Shown here in pieces: positions 44,480-54,670 of a DNA stretch of 64,000 bases. Each line of letters starts with the position of its first letter. The first letter of the stretch is position 1. The position numbers and the translations under genes are program-made. The stretch is from Corynebacterium meitnerae. GTDB taxonomy: Bacteria > Actinomycetota > Actinomycetes > Mycobacteriales > Mycobacteriaceae. The notes under the pieces were generated by a model. It did no database searches. It was not told the origin of the DNA and was given only the letters and a program-made list of their open reading frames with translations. Location of the stretch: positions 31,411-95,410 of the forward strand of contig NZ_JAKMUS010000009.1 of assembly GCF_027570075.1 (NCBI RefSeq), read 5' to 3'.

Positions 44480-44908
44480 GTGTTTAACATTGGCTGGGGC
44501 GAGGTCTTCGTCGTTATTCTCGTGGGCCTCATTGTCGTTGGCCCGGAGCGCCTGCCCGGTGTCATCCAGGACGTGCGCGCCGCGGTTTTTGCTGCGCGCA
44601 AAGCCATTGCCAATGCAAAGCAGGAGCTCAACGGGGAGTTTGATGGGCTTGATGAGTTCCGCAAGCCAATGAGCACCGTCACCGAATACGCGGCGATGGG
44701 CCCGAAGAAGGCCATTGCCAAGGTGCTTTTCGACGAAGACGAGAGCTACCTCGACGCCCTCAATCCCGCCACCATGATGGATGGGGACCCGGTGCCGGCT
44801 GCCGGGGAGCAGAAGCCGACTCGGCCGCGGCGCAAGCAGCCGGGTGTCAGCCAGCCTGAACCGCCAGCGACGAGCGGTGGCGGTTTCTCCTGGGCTGACG
44901 TGACGTAG
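44480..44908 (+). CDS. tatB: Sec-independent protein translocase TatB
   Basis: 142 residues. MFNIGWGEVFVVILVGLIVV is the short N-terminal transmembrane helix, then GPERLPG hinge and an amphipathic helix (DVRAAVFAARKAIANAKQEL), as in TatB. The Pro/Arg-rich C-terminus is disordered. tatA and tatC are not in the window. The GTG follows the anti-sigma stop by 4 bp; TAAAGT 6 nt upstream (44468-44473) and AGAGG are both present. Same place as Rv1224. Confidence 0.92.
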   Translation: MFNIGWGEVFVVILVGLIVVGPERLPGVIQDVRAAVFAARKAIANAKQELNGEFDGLDEFRKPMSTVTEYAAMGPKKAIAKVLFDEDESYLDALNPATMMDGDPVPAAGEQKPTRPRRKQPGVSQPEPPATSGGGFSWADVT

Positions 44909-44917
44909 TTGTAGCGG

Positions 44918-46069
44918 CTAGTTGTTCGTCACACCGAGTGACAGGTTCTTGCCAGCGAGGGATTCGCGGCGGACCTTGAGCTTGTTGGCAATCTCGTTGA
45001 CCGCCTTGGCTGCGGGGGAGTCGGGTGCGGAGATAGCGATCGGGGTGCCGTCATCACCATGCGCACGCAGCTGCGGGTCAAGCGGAACAGAGCCGAGCAG
45101 CGGCACCTCTTCACCCGTGATGTGGGTGAGGCGCTCCGCCACCTGCTCGCCGCCGCCGGAACCGAAAATGTCCATGGTGGTGCCATCGGGCATGACCATG
45201 GCGGACATGTTCTCAATCACCCCGGCTACGCGCTGACCCGTCTGCTGGGAGATCGAACCGGCGCGTTCTGCCACCTCAGCGGCAGCGGCCTGCGGGGTGG
45301 TCACAATGAGGAGCTCCGCATTCGGCACCAGCTGCGCCACGGTAATAGCCACGTCGCCGGTTCCCGGAGGCAGGTCCATGAACAGAACGTCGAGCTCAGA
45401 CCAGTACACGTCCGCGAGGAACTGCTGGATCGCACGAGTGAGCATCGGGCCACGCCACACCACCGGGGCATTGCCTTCGACGAATTGTCCGATGGAGATG
45501 TGGCGGACGTTGTGGGCGATGGGGGGCATCAACATCTCGTCGACAAGCGTTGGGCCTTGCCCCACAGAACCCATGAGTCCGGGGATAGAGTGGCCGTAAA
45601 TATCCGCGTCCAGAATCCCCACGGTGAGGCCCTGCGCGGCGAGCGAGGTGGCCAGGTTCACCGTCATCGAGGACTTGCCCACGCCGCCCTTGCCGGACGC
45701 AACTGCGAACACGCGCGTGGTGGAGCCCGGCTGAGCGAACGGAATGACGGGCTCAGACTTATCGCCCTTGAGACGCTGCGCGAGGTTGCGGCGCTGTTCG
45801 TCGCTCATCGTGTGCATGGTCACGCTGACCTCGCCTACGCCGTCGAGCTCTTCGACGACGGCACGGACATTGCCCTCGATGGTGTCACGCATTGGGCAGC
45901 CAGCGATGGTGAGATAAATGCCCACGGCAACGTCGTTGCCATCGATGCGCACGGACTCAACCATGTCCAGTTCGGTGATCGGTTTGCCGATCTCGGGGTC
46001 ATCCACCCGTGCCAACGCATTACGGACGGCTGCTTCAGAAATTCCTGGGGTACCGCTTGTGTTACTCAT
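44918..46069 (-). CDS. mrp: Mrp/ApbC Fe-S cluster carrier ATPase
   Basis: 383 residues. N-terminal MIP18/DUF59 domain (AVRNALARVDDPEIGKPITE and AGCPMRDTIE with conserved Cys), then a deviant-Walker ATPase (ASGKGGVGKSSMTVNLA) and FMDLPPGTGD. It carries Fe-S clusters to apoproteins. Adjacent ATGs at 46072 and 46069; TATACT (46078-46083) ends 5 or 8 nt before them, so transcription is probably leaderless and 46069 fits slightly better. Convergent with tatB. Confidence 0.93.
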   Translation of the reverse strand: MSNTSGTPGISEAAVRNALARVDDPEIGKPITELDMVESVRIDGNDVAVGIYLTIAGCPMRDTIEGNVRAVVEELDGVGEVSVTMHTMSDEQRRNLAQRLKGDKSEPVIPFAQPGSTTRVFAVASGKGGVGKSSMTVNLATSLAAQGLTVGILDADIYGHSIPGLMGSVGQGPTLVDEMLMPPIAHNVRHISIGQFVEGNAPVVWRGPMLTRAIQQFLADVYWSELDVLFMDLPPGTGDVAITVAQLVPNAELLIVTTPQAAAAEVAERAGSISQQTGQRVAGVIENMSAMVMPDGTTMDIFGSGGGEQVAERLTHITGEEVPLLGSVPLDPQLRAHGDDGTPIAISAPDSPAAKAVNEIANKLKVRRESLAGKNLSLGVTNN

Positions 46070-46077
46070 CATCGGCC

Positions 46078-46111
46078 AGTATATGACCCTCACCCGCGGG
46101 AACACTACACT
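46078..46111. promoter_or_regulatory. Divergent promoters of mrp and the YflT-like gene
   Basis: TATACT on the minus strand (46078-46083) close to the mrp ATG; TACACT on the plus strand (46106-46111) about 40 bp before the ATG at 46152. Confidence 0.4.
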
Positions 46112-46151
46112 CGACCACATACGTGAAATGTGAAGCGAGGATTTTAACGAC

Positions 46152-46637
46152 ATGACTCAGCCTTTCAACGCGCGCATGACCCCTCAACGGCCCTCCGGGT
46201 GGCCCGTGGGCAGCTTCCAGTCCTACGCGGAAGCGCAAGCTGCCGTGGACTATCTCTCGGACCAGGAATTCCCGGTGGAGGAGCTCACCATCGTGGGTGT
46301 GGACCTCATGCAGGTGGAAAAGGTTACTGGTCGCCTCACGTGGGGGCGTGTGCTCGGTGGTGGTGCGCTGTCCGGACTGTGGTTCGGTTTGTTCGTTGGC
46401 CTTCTCTTCGCGCTGTTTAGTCCGGAGCCGATGATGTCTATGCTCACCGCACTAGTGATAGGCATCATTTTCGGCGTGATCTTCGCTGCTGTGGGCTATG
46501 CGATGACGCAGGGCAAGCGTGATTTCTCTTCTGCTACCACCATCGTGGCGGGGCGCTACGACGTCCTATGTGAGGCCAGCCAGGCACCGCGTGCCCGCGA
46601 CTTGATCTCCCAGAATCTCCCACAGGCAGGACAGTAA
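46152..46637 (+). CDS. YflT/general-stress-protein-17M-like membrane protein
   Basis: 161 residues. Residues 17-55 (GWPVGSFQSYAEAQAAVDYL, then FPVEELTIVGVDL) match the YflT/GSP17M N-terminal alpha/beta domain found in heat- and general-stress proteins; two transmembrane helices follow (about 68-115). Function unknown. GAGG lies upstream. The next gene starts directly after its stop. Confidence 0.8.
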   Translation: MTQPFNARMTPQRPSGWPVGSFQSYAEAQAAVDYLSDQEFPVEELTIVGVDLMQVEKVTGRLTWGRVLGGGALSGLWFGLFVGLLFALFSPEPMMSMLTALVIGIIFGVIFAAVGYAMTQGKRDFSSATTIVAGRYDVLCEASQAPRARDLISQNLPQAGQ

Positions 46638-47339
46638 ATGCGCAAGACCCTCGCGACCATTGCCGCCCTCAGCCTGCTGCCCTTAAGCGCCTGCACATCG
46701 TCCGATGCGGATGCAAAGCCCACCGTGAAGATCGCCGTGGACCCGTCCGATGATGAACAGATGGTGTTGGCTGAAATCTACCGCCAGATCGCACAGTTCG
46801 ACGGCCGCCAGGTGGGCATCATCCCCATGAGCCTCCCGGATGACAGTGCGAAGCTCAGCGTGCTGCAAAGCGGTGAGGCTAACTTCGCGGTGCTCTGTGC
46901 CGGCTCCCTAGTCACCCAAGAAAACCCGGGGGAGGCTGCTGAACTGAACCGTGTTGCTGCCGACGCCGCTGGTGCAGGGGAGTCCCACAACGCCGAGGAC
47001 ATCCCACTGGCTACCTACGACGCTGCCGTAGCCACCTTGCCGGCCAACCTGAGCACCATTGACCCCTCCCCAGCCGAGTCATGCGAATCCCAAGAACACG
47101 GCGACCTGCCAAACAACGTCATCCCAGTGTTTGACGCCAGCCTCTTTGACCGTGGTGTTCGCCGCGCAATGAACAAAGCGACCCGCGCCATGACCACCGA
47201 GGACCTCAAAGATATCGTTGAGGAAGCCGCGAAGGATCCGGACCCATCCCGTGCCGTGAATGAGTGGATCCAGGAAAAGACCGGCATGGGTATTGCCCTT
47301 GAGCGCGCCGTTGAAGACGATGAATCTGGTGGCGCCTAG
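46638..47339 (+). CDS. Secreted lipoprotein, solute-binding-like
   Basis: 233 residues. Lipobox LSAC with Cys19. The mature part begins TVKIAVDPSDDEQMVLAEIY, resembling one lobe of OpuAC/glycine-betaine-type binding proteins, but half the normal size and without an adjacent permease. The lone Cys pair (LCAG, ESCES) may form a disulfide. It is co-transcribed with the YflT-like gene. Function unknown. Confidence 0.78.
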   Translation: MRKTLATIAALSLLPLSACTSSDADAKPTVKIAVDPSDDEQMVLAEIYRQIAQFDGRQVGIIPMSLPDDSAKLSVLQSGEANFAVLCAGSLVTQENPGEAAELNRVAADAAGAGESHNAEDIPLATYDAAVATLPANLSTIDPSPAESCESQEHGDLPNNVIPVFDASLFDRGVRRAMNKATRAMTTEDLKDIVEEAAKDPDPSRAVNEWIQEKTGMGIALERAVEDDESGGA

Positions 47340-47369
47340 CTTTTCGTCATCGTTTCGAAGGAGAAATAA

Positions 47370-47705
47370 TTGTCCGTATTTGCAGTAATCATGGCCGTTA
47401 CGTGGTTTGTGTGTGGCGGGATTTTGGTATGGGTAGGAGTTAAGGCAAGTCAAGGGACTTTGCCGAAGAACAACTGGGTGGGCATTCGGACTCTGTCTCT
47501 CCTCGCTAGTGAAGAAGCGTGGACTACCGGTCACAAGGCTGCCGCGGGTGTGCTCACTGCCAGTGGAATCCCATTGATCATCGGTGGCATCGCGTGTCTC
47601 TTCCTGGATGACTCCATGATCGGCTGGGTGAGTATCCCCGTTGTTGTGGTTTTAGTGGTCCTGGTGATGCTCGCTGCGAAGAAGGCAGAAGCTGCCGTGC
47701 AGTAG
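47370..47705 (+). CDS. SdpI family membrane protein
   Basis: 111 residues, three transmembrane helices, with LPKNNWVGIRTLSLLASEEAW between helices 1 and 2, the SdpI/YhfL signature (NxxxGxRT). SdpI is an immunity protein against a killing factor in Bacillus; here no toxin gene is adjacent. TTG start with AAGGAG 6 nt upstream. Confidence 0.82.
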   Translation: MSVFAVIMAVTWFVCGGILVWVGVKASQGTLPKNNWVGIRTLSLLASEEAWTTGHKAAAGVLTASGIPLIIGGIACLFLDDSMIGWVSIPVVVVLVVLVMLAAKKAEAAVQ

Positions 47706-47773
47706 GGGGGTGTGGGCTCCGCGTGGGTCCGCCGAGCTCCGCTGAGCCTCAGAGCGCTCGCCCCAGCGTGCAT

Positions 47774-47875
47774 CTGTGTAAAATCTTACATTGCGTTGGA
47801 AACTATCTAAGGATAGAAATTCTCTACCAGGCATTTCATTCGAGCCGATTTTTCGCGTTGTAATTCTTTACACAG
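47774..47875. repeat. Inverted pair of TGTAA-N4-TTACA palindromes in a convergent gap
   Basis: TGTAAAATCTTACA (47777-47790) and TGTAATTCTTTACA (47859-47872) are each palindromic and together are arms of an inverted repeat (CTGTGTAAA at 47774 with TTTACACAG ending 47875). The whole 47706-47956 stretch is AT-richer than its surroundings, has no open frame I can support and lies between two genes that converge. Could be a transcription-factor double site, a small-RNA gene or a short mobile-element relic. Confidence 0.5.
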
Positions 47876-47956
47876 ACCCCGCGAAGAAACGCGATGAAGG
47901 GCAACCCTCACCCCCCTTGGCTGGTACTTAACCCGGGATTTCCTACTAAGGCAAGC

Positions 47957-47990
47957 AAAAAAAGGGGAGCTGCGTTATGCAGCTCCCCTT
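47957..47990 (-). terminator. Intrinsic terminator of kgd/odhA
   Basis: AAGGGGAGCTGC (47962-47973) pairs perfectly with GCAGCTCCCCTT (47979-47990) around a 5-nt loop; on the minus strand it is followed by seven T (47957-47963). Confidence 0.9.
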
Positions 47991-48002
47991 CGCCTTAGCG
48001 GA

Positions 48003-51000
48003 CTAGTCGGCGAATGCCTCGTCGAGCAGTGCCTTCTCCTCCTGCTGGTGGACCTTGGTCACACCGGTTGCAGTGGTGGACTGTGCACGGCGCGAGATGC
48101 GGCGCATCGGCGGCATGTTGTCCACGAAGTTGGCCAGGTGCTCGTTGTAGAACGGCCACGGACCCTGGTTGGCCGGCTCGTCCTGCACGAAGCGGATCTC
48201 CTTGGCGTTCGGGTAGTTCGCAAACGCGTCGGACAGGCGGTTGAACGGGATCGGGTGCAGCATCTCCACACGGATGATGGCAATGTCCTCGCGCTCGTCC
48301 TGGGCGCGGCGCTTCTCCAGCTCGTAGTAGATCTTGCCGGAGCAGAGCATGATCGTGGTCACCTTGTTCGCGTCGCCGATGACCTTGTTGGTGGCGTCCA
48401 CCAAGCGCGGGTCGTCGATGACGGAGCGGAAGGACTTCTGCTGGGTGAACTCGTCCACCTGGGAGACAGCAGCCTTGTTACGCAGCATGGACTTCGGGGT
48501 GAAGACGACAAGCGGACGCTTCATGTCACCGAGTGCCTGGCGGCGCAGCAGGTGGAAATAGTTAGCCGGAATGGTCGGCTGAGCGATGGTCATGGAACCT
48601 TCGGCCACCAGCTGCAGGAAACGCTCGATGCGTGCAGAGGAGTGGTCCGGGCCCTGGCCCTCGTAGCCGTGGGGGAGCAGCATGACCAGCTTGGACAGCT
48701 GACCCCACTTGGTCTCACCGGAGGAGACGTACTCATCGATGATGGTCTGTGCACCGTTGGCGAAGTCACCGAACTGTGCCTCCCATGCAACGAGTGCGTC
48801 CGGATTGCCCACGGTGTAGCCGTACTCGAAGCCCAAGCCACCGAACTCGGTCAGAGCGGAGTTGTAGATCTGGAAACGGCCGCCGTTGCCAGCCTCGATG
48901 GCTGCAGCGTCAAGCGGGTTGTACTGCTCACCGGTATTCGGGTCGAACAGGACACCGTGGCGCTGGGTGAAGGTACCGCGCTTGGAGTCCTCACCAGCCA
49001 GGCGGACAAGCTTGCCCTGCTTAGCCAGGGAGCCGAAGGCGAGCAGTTCTGCCCATGCCCAGTCGATGTTGCCGGACTCGAAGGAACCACCACGGTTCTT
49101 CAGCACGGACTTCAGGCGCTTGTTCGGCGTGAAGTCATCCGGCAGGTTCGCATACGTGTCAGCCAGTGCCTTGAACGTTGCGTCGTCGATGGAGGTATCC
49201 AGGCCGCGGGTGAGGGACTGGGACTCGGTGATACCGGTCTGCTCGCCCGGCTGTCCGCCACCTTCCTTGACGTCGTTGAAAACGGAATCCAGCTGGTCGT
49301 GGAAGTCCTGTGCAGCGATCTCTGCCTCTTCCTGCGTGATATCGCCACGACCGATGAGGTCCTTGGTGTAGCGGGTACGCACGGACGGGTGGGACTCGAT
49401 GCGCTCGTACATGAGCGGCTGGGTCACCGACGGATCGTCTGCCTCGTTGTGGCCGCGCAGGCGGTAGCAGATGAGGTCAATGAAGACGTCCTTGCCAAAC
49501 TCGCGGCGGTACTCGGTAGCCAGCTGGCCAACCCAGGCTGCTGCCTCCGGGTCGTCGCCGTTGACGTGGAAGACCGGGCAGTCAAAGCCCTTAGCCAGGT
49601 CGGTGGCGTAGTAGGTGGAGCGGCCCTGGTCCGGGGTGGTGGTGAAGCCAACCTGGTTGTTCACAATGATGTGCACGGTACCGCCCACGTCGTAGCCCGT
49701 GAGCTTGGACATGTTCAGGGTCTCCTGAACAACGCCAAGGCCAGCGAAGGATGCGTCACCGTGGAGCATGAGCGGGACAACGGTGTGGTCGTCAGCGCTC
49801 TTACCCTGGTTGATCAGGTCCTGCTTAGCGCGGGCGATGCCCACGAGAACCGGGTCAACAGCCTCTAGGTGGGACGGGTTAGCGGCCAGTGTGAGCTTGA
49901 TGTCACCGTCGCCGAACATCTGCAGGTGCTCGCCCTGGAAGCCCAAGTGGTACTTCACATCACCGGAGCCACCCTGCTGGGCCGGCTGCAGGTTGCCTTC
50001 GAACTCGCTGAAGATGGTCTTGACCGGCTTGCCAACGATGTTGAACAGCACGTTCAGGCGACCACGGTGCGGCATACCAATGACAACTTCATCCAGCCCC
50101 TGGCCGGCGGCGGTGTCAATGATGGAGTCCATCAGCGGAATCAGGGTCTCCGCACCCTCGAGGGAGAAGCGCTTCTGGCCCAGGTACTTGGTCTGCAGGA
50201 AGTTCTCAAAGGCCTCTGCGGCGTTGAGCTTCTGCAGGATGTACTTCTGCTCAGCGTTGGTCGGCTTTGGCATGCCCACCTCAAGGCGGTCACGCAGCCA
50301 GTCACGCTCATCGCGGTCGAGGACGTGGGTGTACTCGGCGCCGATGTGCAGGGTGTAAGCAGCGCGCAGGCGGGTGAGCACTTCGCGCAGGGTCATGGTC
50401 TCCTTGCCGCCGAAGCCACCGACGTTGAACGTGCGGTCCAGGTCCCACAGGGTCAGGCCGTGGGTCTCCAGCAGGAGGTCGCGGGCGTCCGGCTTCGGCA
50501 GGCCCGGCTGGTGCCAGTTCAACGGGTTGGTGTCAGCCATGAGGTGGCCGCGGGAGCGATATGCCTCAATGAGGTTCATCACGCGGGTGGACTTGTCCAC
50601 GCCGGAGTTCGGGATGTCCTGTGCCCAACGCATCGGTGCGTAGGGGATGCGCATGGCGTTGAAGATCTCGTCCCAGAACTTATCGTCGATAAGCAGGCGC
50701 GAAATATCGCGCAGGAACTCACCGGACTCTGCGCCCTGGATGACGCGGTGGTCGTAGGTGGAGGTCAGCGTGGTCAGCTTGCCCACACCGAGCTCAGCCA
50801 GGCGGTCCTCGGAAGCACCAGCGAACTCAGCCGGGTAGTCCATGGCGCCGACACCAACGATGGTGCCCTGACCCTTGGTCAGACGCGGGATGGAGTGACG
50901 GGTACCAATGCCGCCCGGGTTGGTCAGCTGGATGGTGACACCCTGGAAGTCGTCGATCTTCAGCTTGTTCTGACGGGCGCGGGCAACGATGTCCTCGTAT

Positions 51001-51743
51001 GCCTTGACAAACTGGTCGAAGGAGAGGGTCTCGCACTCCTTGATGGCTGCGACGACGAGGGCGCGGGAGCCATCCTTCTGCGGAAGGTCAATAGCCAGAC
51101 CCAGGTTGATGTGTTCAGGCGTGACCACGAAGGGCTTGCCGTCCACAACCTTGTAGTTCACGTTCATGCCCGGGTGGAGCAGAGCGGACTTCACAATGGC
51201 CCAGCCGATGATGTGGGTGAAGGAAATCTTGCCGCCGCGGGTGCGCTTCAGGTGGTCGTTGATCTGCGCACGATTCTCAAACATGAGCTTGACCGGCATA
51301 TCGCGCACGGTCGTTGCCGTCGGGACAGTCAGGGACTCGTCCATGTTCTTAGCAATCGCCTTGAACATGCCCTTCAGCTGCTGTTCGCCAGCCTCCGGCA
51401 GGGTGCCGATGTTGTCCAGCGGGGACGGCTTCGGAGCCGGCGGCTGCTTCTTGGCAGAGGGTGTGCTGATTTCAGTTACTGCCTTGTCCACCTTGGTGGC
51501 ACGACCATCCTGGCTCGGTGCACCCGTGGACTGGGCGACCTGTGCGCTGGTGCGTGCGCGGTGAACGCTGGTGTCGGAGCTGTTCGCGGCGCCAGAAGCG
51601 AGCGGGCTAGACCCACCGGTGACGCCCTTCTTCTCAAACAAGTCCCGCCATTCCGCGTCTACGGAATTGGGGTCGTTCTTGTACTGCTGGAACATCTCAT
51701 CAACCAGCCAGTCGTTTTGGCCGAATGTGCTCTCGCTGCTCAC
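48003..51743 (-). CDS. odhA: 2-oxoglutarate dehydrogenase/decarboxylase E1 with fused E2 domain
   Basis: 1246 residues. Short E1 N-terminal segment ([20 protein letters not shown]), Pro/Lys linker (about 90-115), an E2-type acyltransferase domain without lipoyl domain (about 125-360, catalytic [16 protein letters not shown]), then the ThDP-dependent E1 ([40 protein letters not shown]). Actinobacterial OdhA/Kgd works with Lpd and AceF in a hybrid pyruvate/2-oxoglutarate complex and is controlled by OdhI. GTG start with GAGGCGAG upstream. Confidence 0.97.
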   Translation of the reverse strand: MSSESTFGQNDWLVDEMFQQYKNDPNSVDAEWRDLFEKKGVTGGSSPLASGAANSSDTSVHRARTSAQVAQSTGAPSQDGRATKVDKAVTEISTPSAKKQPPAPKPSPLDNIGTLPEAGEQQLKGMFKAIAKNMDESLTVPTATTVRDMPVKLMFENRAQINDHLKRTRGGKISFTHIIGWAIVKSALLHPGMNVNYKVVDGKPFVVTPEHINLGLAIDLPQKDGSRALVVAAIKECETLSFDQFVKAYEDIVARARQNKLKIDDFQGVTIQLTNPGGIGTRHSIPRLTKGQGTIVGVGAMDYPAEFAGASEDRLAELGVGKLTTLTSTYDHRVIQGAESGEFLRDISRLLIDDKFWDEIFNAMRIPYAPMRWAQDIPNSGVDKSTRVMNLIEAYRSRGHLMADTNPLNWHQPGLPKPDARDLLLETHGLTLWDLDRTFNVGGFGGKETMTLREVLTRLRAAYTLHIGAEYTHVLDRDERDWLRDRLEVGMPKPTNAEQKYILQKLNAAEAFENFLQTKYLGQKRFSLEGAETLIPLMDSIIDTAAGQGLDEVVIGMPHRGRLNVLFNIVGKPVKTIFSEFEGNLQPAQQGGSGDVKYHLGFQGEHLQMFGDGDIKLTLAANPSHLEAVDPVLVGIARAKQDLINQGKSADDHTVVPLMLHGDASFAGLGVVQETLNMSKLTGYDVGGTVHIIVNNQVGFTTTPDQGRSTYYATDLAKGFDCPVFHVNGDDPEAAAWVGQLATEYRREFGKDVFIDLICYRLRGHNEADDPSVTQPLMYERIESHPSVRTRYTKDLIGRGDITQEEAEIAAQDFHDQLDSVFNDVKEGGGQPGEQTGITESQSLTRGLDTSIDDATFKALADTYANLPDDFTPNKRLKSVLKNRGGSFESGNIDWAWAELLAFGSLAKQGKLVRLAGEDSKRGTFTQRHGVLFDPNTGEQYNPLDAAAIEAGNGGRFQIYNSALTEFGGLGFEYGYTVGNPDALVAWEAQFGDFANGAQTIIDEYVSSGETKWGQLSKLVMLLPHGYEGQGPDHSSARIERFLQLVAEGSMTIAQPTIPANYFHLLRRQALGDMKRPLVVFTPKSMLRNKAAVSQVDEFTQQKSFRSVIDDPRLVDATNKVIGDANKVTTIMLCSGKIYYELEKRRAQDEREDIAIIRVEMLHPIPFNRLSDAFANYPNAKEIRFVQDEPANQGPWPFYNEHLANFVDNMPPMRRISRRAQSTTATGVTKVHQQEEKALLDEAFAD
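50684..50694 (-). repeat. 11-mer GCTTATCGACG, copy 11
   Basis: In the E2-like part of odhA (Leu-Ile-Asp). Confidence 0.8.
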
Positions 51744-51844
51744 GGCAGTTACTCGCCTCGCTTCTGTGCTCTACTACTGCGTTTGTTGGTTTTTCTGCGT
51801 CCACGTTACCGGGTATGAAACGGTGCGTGAACCATTGCTAACAG

Positions 51845-51937
51845 CCCACAATACTGCATACTTTCCGCGTTTTCGGACAGGCTGCTTGTGGGCACTGCTA
51901 ACCAATGATACGTCCTTATCCCACAAGATCCCACAAG
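51845..51937. repeat. Repeated CCCACA motifs upstream of odhA
   Basis: ATCCCACAAG occurs twice in direct tandem (51918-51927 and 51928-51937), once inverted (CTTGTGGG, 51885-51892), with CCCACA also at 51845-51850. The tandem pair is spaced one helical turn. They lie in the 290-bp non-coding gap 51744-52033, which holds no gene, and are 100-190 bp upstream of the odhA start. Confidence 0.5.
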
Positions 51938-52033
51938 GAGTATTCGCTCGCCCCACCTTGTCCTCATGCGTTGGTGGATGTGGGGAACAGAAGCGCTCTC
52001 AGCTGTGGTTTTAAAGCTGTGTTCTGTGGGGTC

Positions 52034-52909
52034 CTACTGAGAAATCTCGTCTGAGTCATCGCGGTTCTTCTCAAACACGTCCATCACCGCCTGGAAGCGG
52101 GACTTCCAGGTCTTCTTGTCGCTAGCAGCTTCGGCGAGTTTTTCTTCCTCATTGCTCTTCGGCGGCAGGGGAGTTGCGAACTCGGCTGGGGCTGGCCCCA
52201 GGTTCCGGGCCGTGTTGTCCACAACCTTCTTGGCCAGTGCGCGGTTGGCGGTCACGCCGGCCACAACACCGATGCCCAGCGGCATGATTTTGCCGATCCA
52301 CATGCGGCGCAGCCTGCGGTTGATGCTCTTCATCACCGTGCGCGTCATCATGTTGTTCGCTTGGGTGAGAGTCGGTCCGGTGAATCGCGCCAGGGACTTC
52401 GTCGTGGGCAGTGCGTTCGCATCAGGGCCGACAAGCGTATCGACGATTGCCGCGCCCTGCGCCCCCGACAACGCCAACAGAACGATGGCGCGACGGCGCT
52501 CTGCATCAGTGATGTCTTCGCCACGCAGGTACGCCGACCCCACGGTGTACACGGCCGCCATGTCCACGAAGAGGAGGGACTCCGCCGCGATGGCTGCGGA
52601 GCCGGTGACAAAACCCACACCCGGGACAGCTGCCGCACCGCCAGTGCCAGCACCGGAGCCAGCAGCCGCATTCATGAAGTGCTTGCGCATGATCTCTTGG
52701 ATCTCCGCGGGTGTGGCATCTGGGTTAGAACGGCGCAGCCAGTTGACGTAGCCCTTGATAAACCCGGATTGCAGGTGCACGGCTTGGTCCAATCCCTTGA
52801 TGAAGGTGCGGCCGATGCGGGAGGCATTCTCCTCACTGATAGCAGTGGCAGCGGTGTTCGCTTCCACCACCGCGGTGTCCTTCTGCTTCTTCTTCCTGCC
52901 AAAAACCAC
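52034..52909 (-). CDS. EcsC-like conserved protein
   Basis: 291 residues. A Lys-rich start, a glycine-rich hydrophobic segment (GAGTGGAAAVPGVGFVTGSA) and AESLLFVDMAAVYTVGSAYL-GEDITDAERRRA resemble the EcsC family core; the C-terminus is charged. Function unknown. GTG at 52909 is chosen because AAGGAG lies 10 nt upstream; the in-frame ATG at 52945 lies before that site. Family call is tentative. Confidence 0.65.
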   Translation of the reverse strand: MVFGRKKKQKDTAVVEANTAATAISEENASRIGRTFIKGLDQAVHLQSGFIKGYVNWLRRSNPDATPAEIQEIMRKHFMNAAAGSGAGTGGAAAVPGVGFVTGSAAIAAESLLFVDMAAVYTVGSAYLRGEDITDAERRRAIVLLALSGAQGAAIVDTLVGPDANALPTTKSLARFTGPTLTQANNMMTRTVMKSINRRLRRMWIGKIMPLGIGVVAGVTANRALAKKVVDNTARNLGPAPAEFATPLPPKSNEEEKLAEAASDKKTWKSRFQAVMDVFEKNRDDSDEISQ

Positions 52910-52976
52910 TCTGGGGTATCTCCTTAAAGTTTCGCGGGCAATCACACCATCTTAGGACGGAATAGATTTCCGCGGT

Positions 52977-52982
52977 TAGAGT
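52977..52982 (+). promoter_or_regulatory. Leaderless -10 (TAGAGT) of the carboxylesterase gene
   Basis: Ends 6 nt before the ATG at 52989; no ribosome site. Confidence 0.45.
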
Positions 52983-52988
52983 TGCGTT

Positions 52989-54578
52989 ATGGCCAGCGAT
53001 CAAGTTGTCATGACCACCGCGGGAAAGATCCGCGGCATCGTCGATCCGGCAACTGGTATGCGCACCTGGCGCGGGGTGCCGTACGGGGAGCACACGGGTG
53101 GGCAATTCCGCTTCTCCGCACCGCAGCCGCGCCAGCCATGGGCGGGGACTTTTGATGCCACCGAATTTGCGGAACCTGCCATGCAAGGTACCTACGGTTG
53201 GAATGACAAGGTCATGGGCACGGAGGATTGCCTCACGCTGGATATCGTTCGCCCGGACACGGATGAGGAACTACCGGTGGTGGTGTATATCCATGGCGGG
53301 ACGTTCCTCACTGGGTTTTCCAATGAGAAGATCTTCCAAGGCCACCATTTCGCGAGTGCCACGAACATCGTGTACGTCTCCATCAATTTCCGCCTGGGCG
53401 TTCTGGGATATCTGGATATGCGCTCGCTCGGCGAGGACTGCGTGGCCAATCCCGCGACCTATGATCAGATCCTCGCGCTGCAGTGGGTGCGCGATAACAT
53501 CGCCGCGTTCGGTGGTAACCCGGATCGCGTGACCATCATGGGGGAGTCCGCTGGGGCCAACGCTGTTACCGCACTCATGTCCTCGCCCCAGGCACGGGGT
53601 TTGTTCCACGGGGCAATCGCGCAGTCTGCGCCCGTCGCTGCGGTGCACTCGCGCCTTCAAGCCGCCATGTGGGTGCGCGCGCTGCTCGACGGAATGGGCA
53701 TGTCGCGCTTATCGACGATCTCTGATCTCCGCGCCGTCCCCGCCGAAGACCTCGTCCGGGTGGGCAACGCACTGTTGATCCGTTCCGGTGAAATCCAGTA
53801 CCTGAACCTCGCGTTCATGCCCACCGTGGATGAGTCGGTCCTACCGCAGCACCCGATTGATACCTTTGCGGCGCATGAGGAAGCCCCGGTGCCACTCATC
53901 ATTGGCTCTAATTCAGGGGAAGCCAGCTTCACCAAAGCGATGTTCATGTTCAGCCGCACGCGCCAACGCGCCGCCCGCAGGATCCTGGAAGTCTTCGACC
54001 CAGAGAACGCGGATGCAATCCTGGCTGCCTACAACAACGCCACTGATCGCAGTGATTTCGCGGAGCTTGTGGCGGATGCGGTGTTCTGGGCGCCGTCGGT
54101 AAGCATTGCCTCTGATCACCGTCACGTGGCGCCGGTGTGGATGTACCACTTTGACTTCGCCGCGGCGCCGCTTCAGAAGCTCGGCGTGGGCGCTGTCCAC
54201 ACAGCGGACCTGGAGACGGTGTTCGGCGCCCGCTTCACCACGCCCGCTGGCATTCTGCAAACGCTCACGCCACGGGCGGACTTCGACACCGTCAGTGAGA
54301 TGATGCAGCGCCACTGGGGCTCCTTCTTCCACACCGGTCGCCCCGGCGACATCTGGCCGGAATACGGCTTCAGCTCTGACACCGCGCCGGGTCGTGCCAC
54401 CGCGGTTCTCCGGACGGAATCCACGGTCGTGTGGGACCCGAAGCCGGAGAAACGCCGCGCGTGGGAAGGCTTCAATCTGACGCAGTGGGGAACCGGTCGC
54501 CGCGATATTGCGGAGAGCCTGGTGGATTTCTTGGGCATTGATCCAGATGATCCGCAGTGGAATCCTGCTGCACTTTAG
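52989..54578 (+). CDS. Type B carboxylesterase
   Basis: 529 residues, alpha/beta hydrolase. IRGIVDPATGMRTWRGVPYG at the N-terminus, EDCLTLDI, oxyanion HGGTFLTG, nucleophile elbow GESAGANAV (Ser about residue 189), then GSNSGEASF carrying the acidic triad residue region and a late His (AVHTADLETVFG) as in the pnbA/acetylcholinesterase family. No signal peptide, so cytoplasmic. Substrate not known. Confidence 0.92.
   Translation: MASDQVVMTTAGKIRGIVDPATGMRTWRGVPYGEHTGGQFRFSAPQPRQPWAGTFDATEFAEPAMQGTYGWNDKVMGTEDCLTLDIVRPDTDEELPVVVYIHGGTFLTGFSNEKIFQGHHFASATNIVYVSINFRLGVLGYLDMRSLGEDCVANPATYDQILALQWVRDNIAAFGGNPDRVTIMGESAGANAVTALMSSPQARGLFHGAIAQSAPVAAVHSRLQAAMWVRALLDGMGMSRLSTISDLRAVPAEDLVRVGNALLIRSGEIQYLNLAFMPTVDESVLPQHPIDTFAAHEEAPVPLIIGSNSGEASFTKAMFMFSRTRQRAARRILEVFDPENADAILAAYNNATDRSDFAELVADAVFWAPSVSIASDHRHVAPVWMYHFDFAAAPLQKLGVGAVHTADLETVFGARFTTPAGILQTLTPRADFDTVSEMMQRHWGSFFHTGRPGDIWPEYGFSSDTAPGRATAVLRTESTVVWDPKPEKRRAWEGFNLTQWGTGRRDIAESLVDFLGIDPDDPQWNPAAL
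53707..53717 (+). repeat. 11-mer GCTTATCGACG, copy 12
   Basis: In the carboxylesterase gene, read as Leu(TTA)-Ser-Thr. Confidence 0.8.
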
Positions 54579-54670
54579 CCTGCTGATGGCTAGGCTTGGT
54601 TCCGCTACCACAGGCAGCACCCCAGGGCGTCGAAGCGGCGCTGCGGGCCACCAGAAGGGAACCCCACGTC

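Noticed and set aside
47706..47956. Small ORFs in the gap before odhA
   Set aside because: None has a start site, promoter-to-start geometry or protein-like composition.
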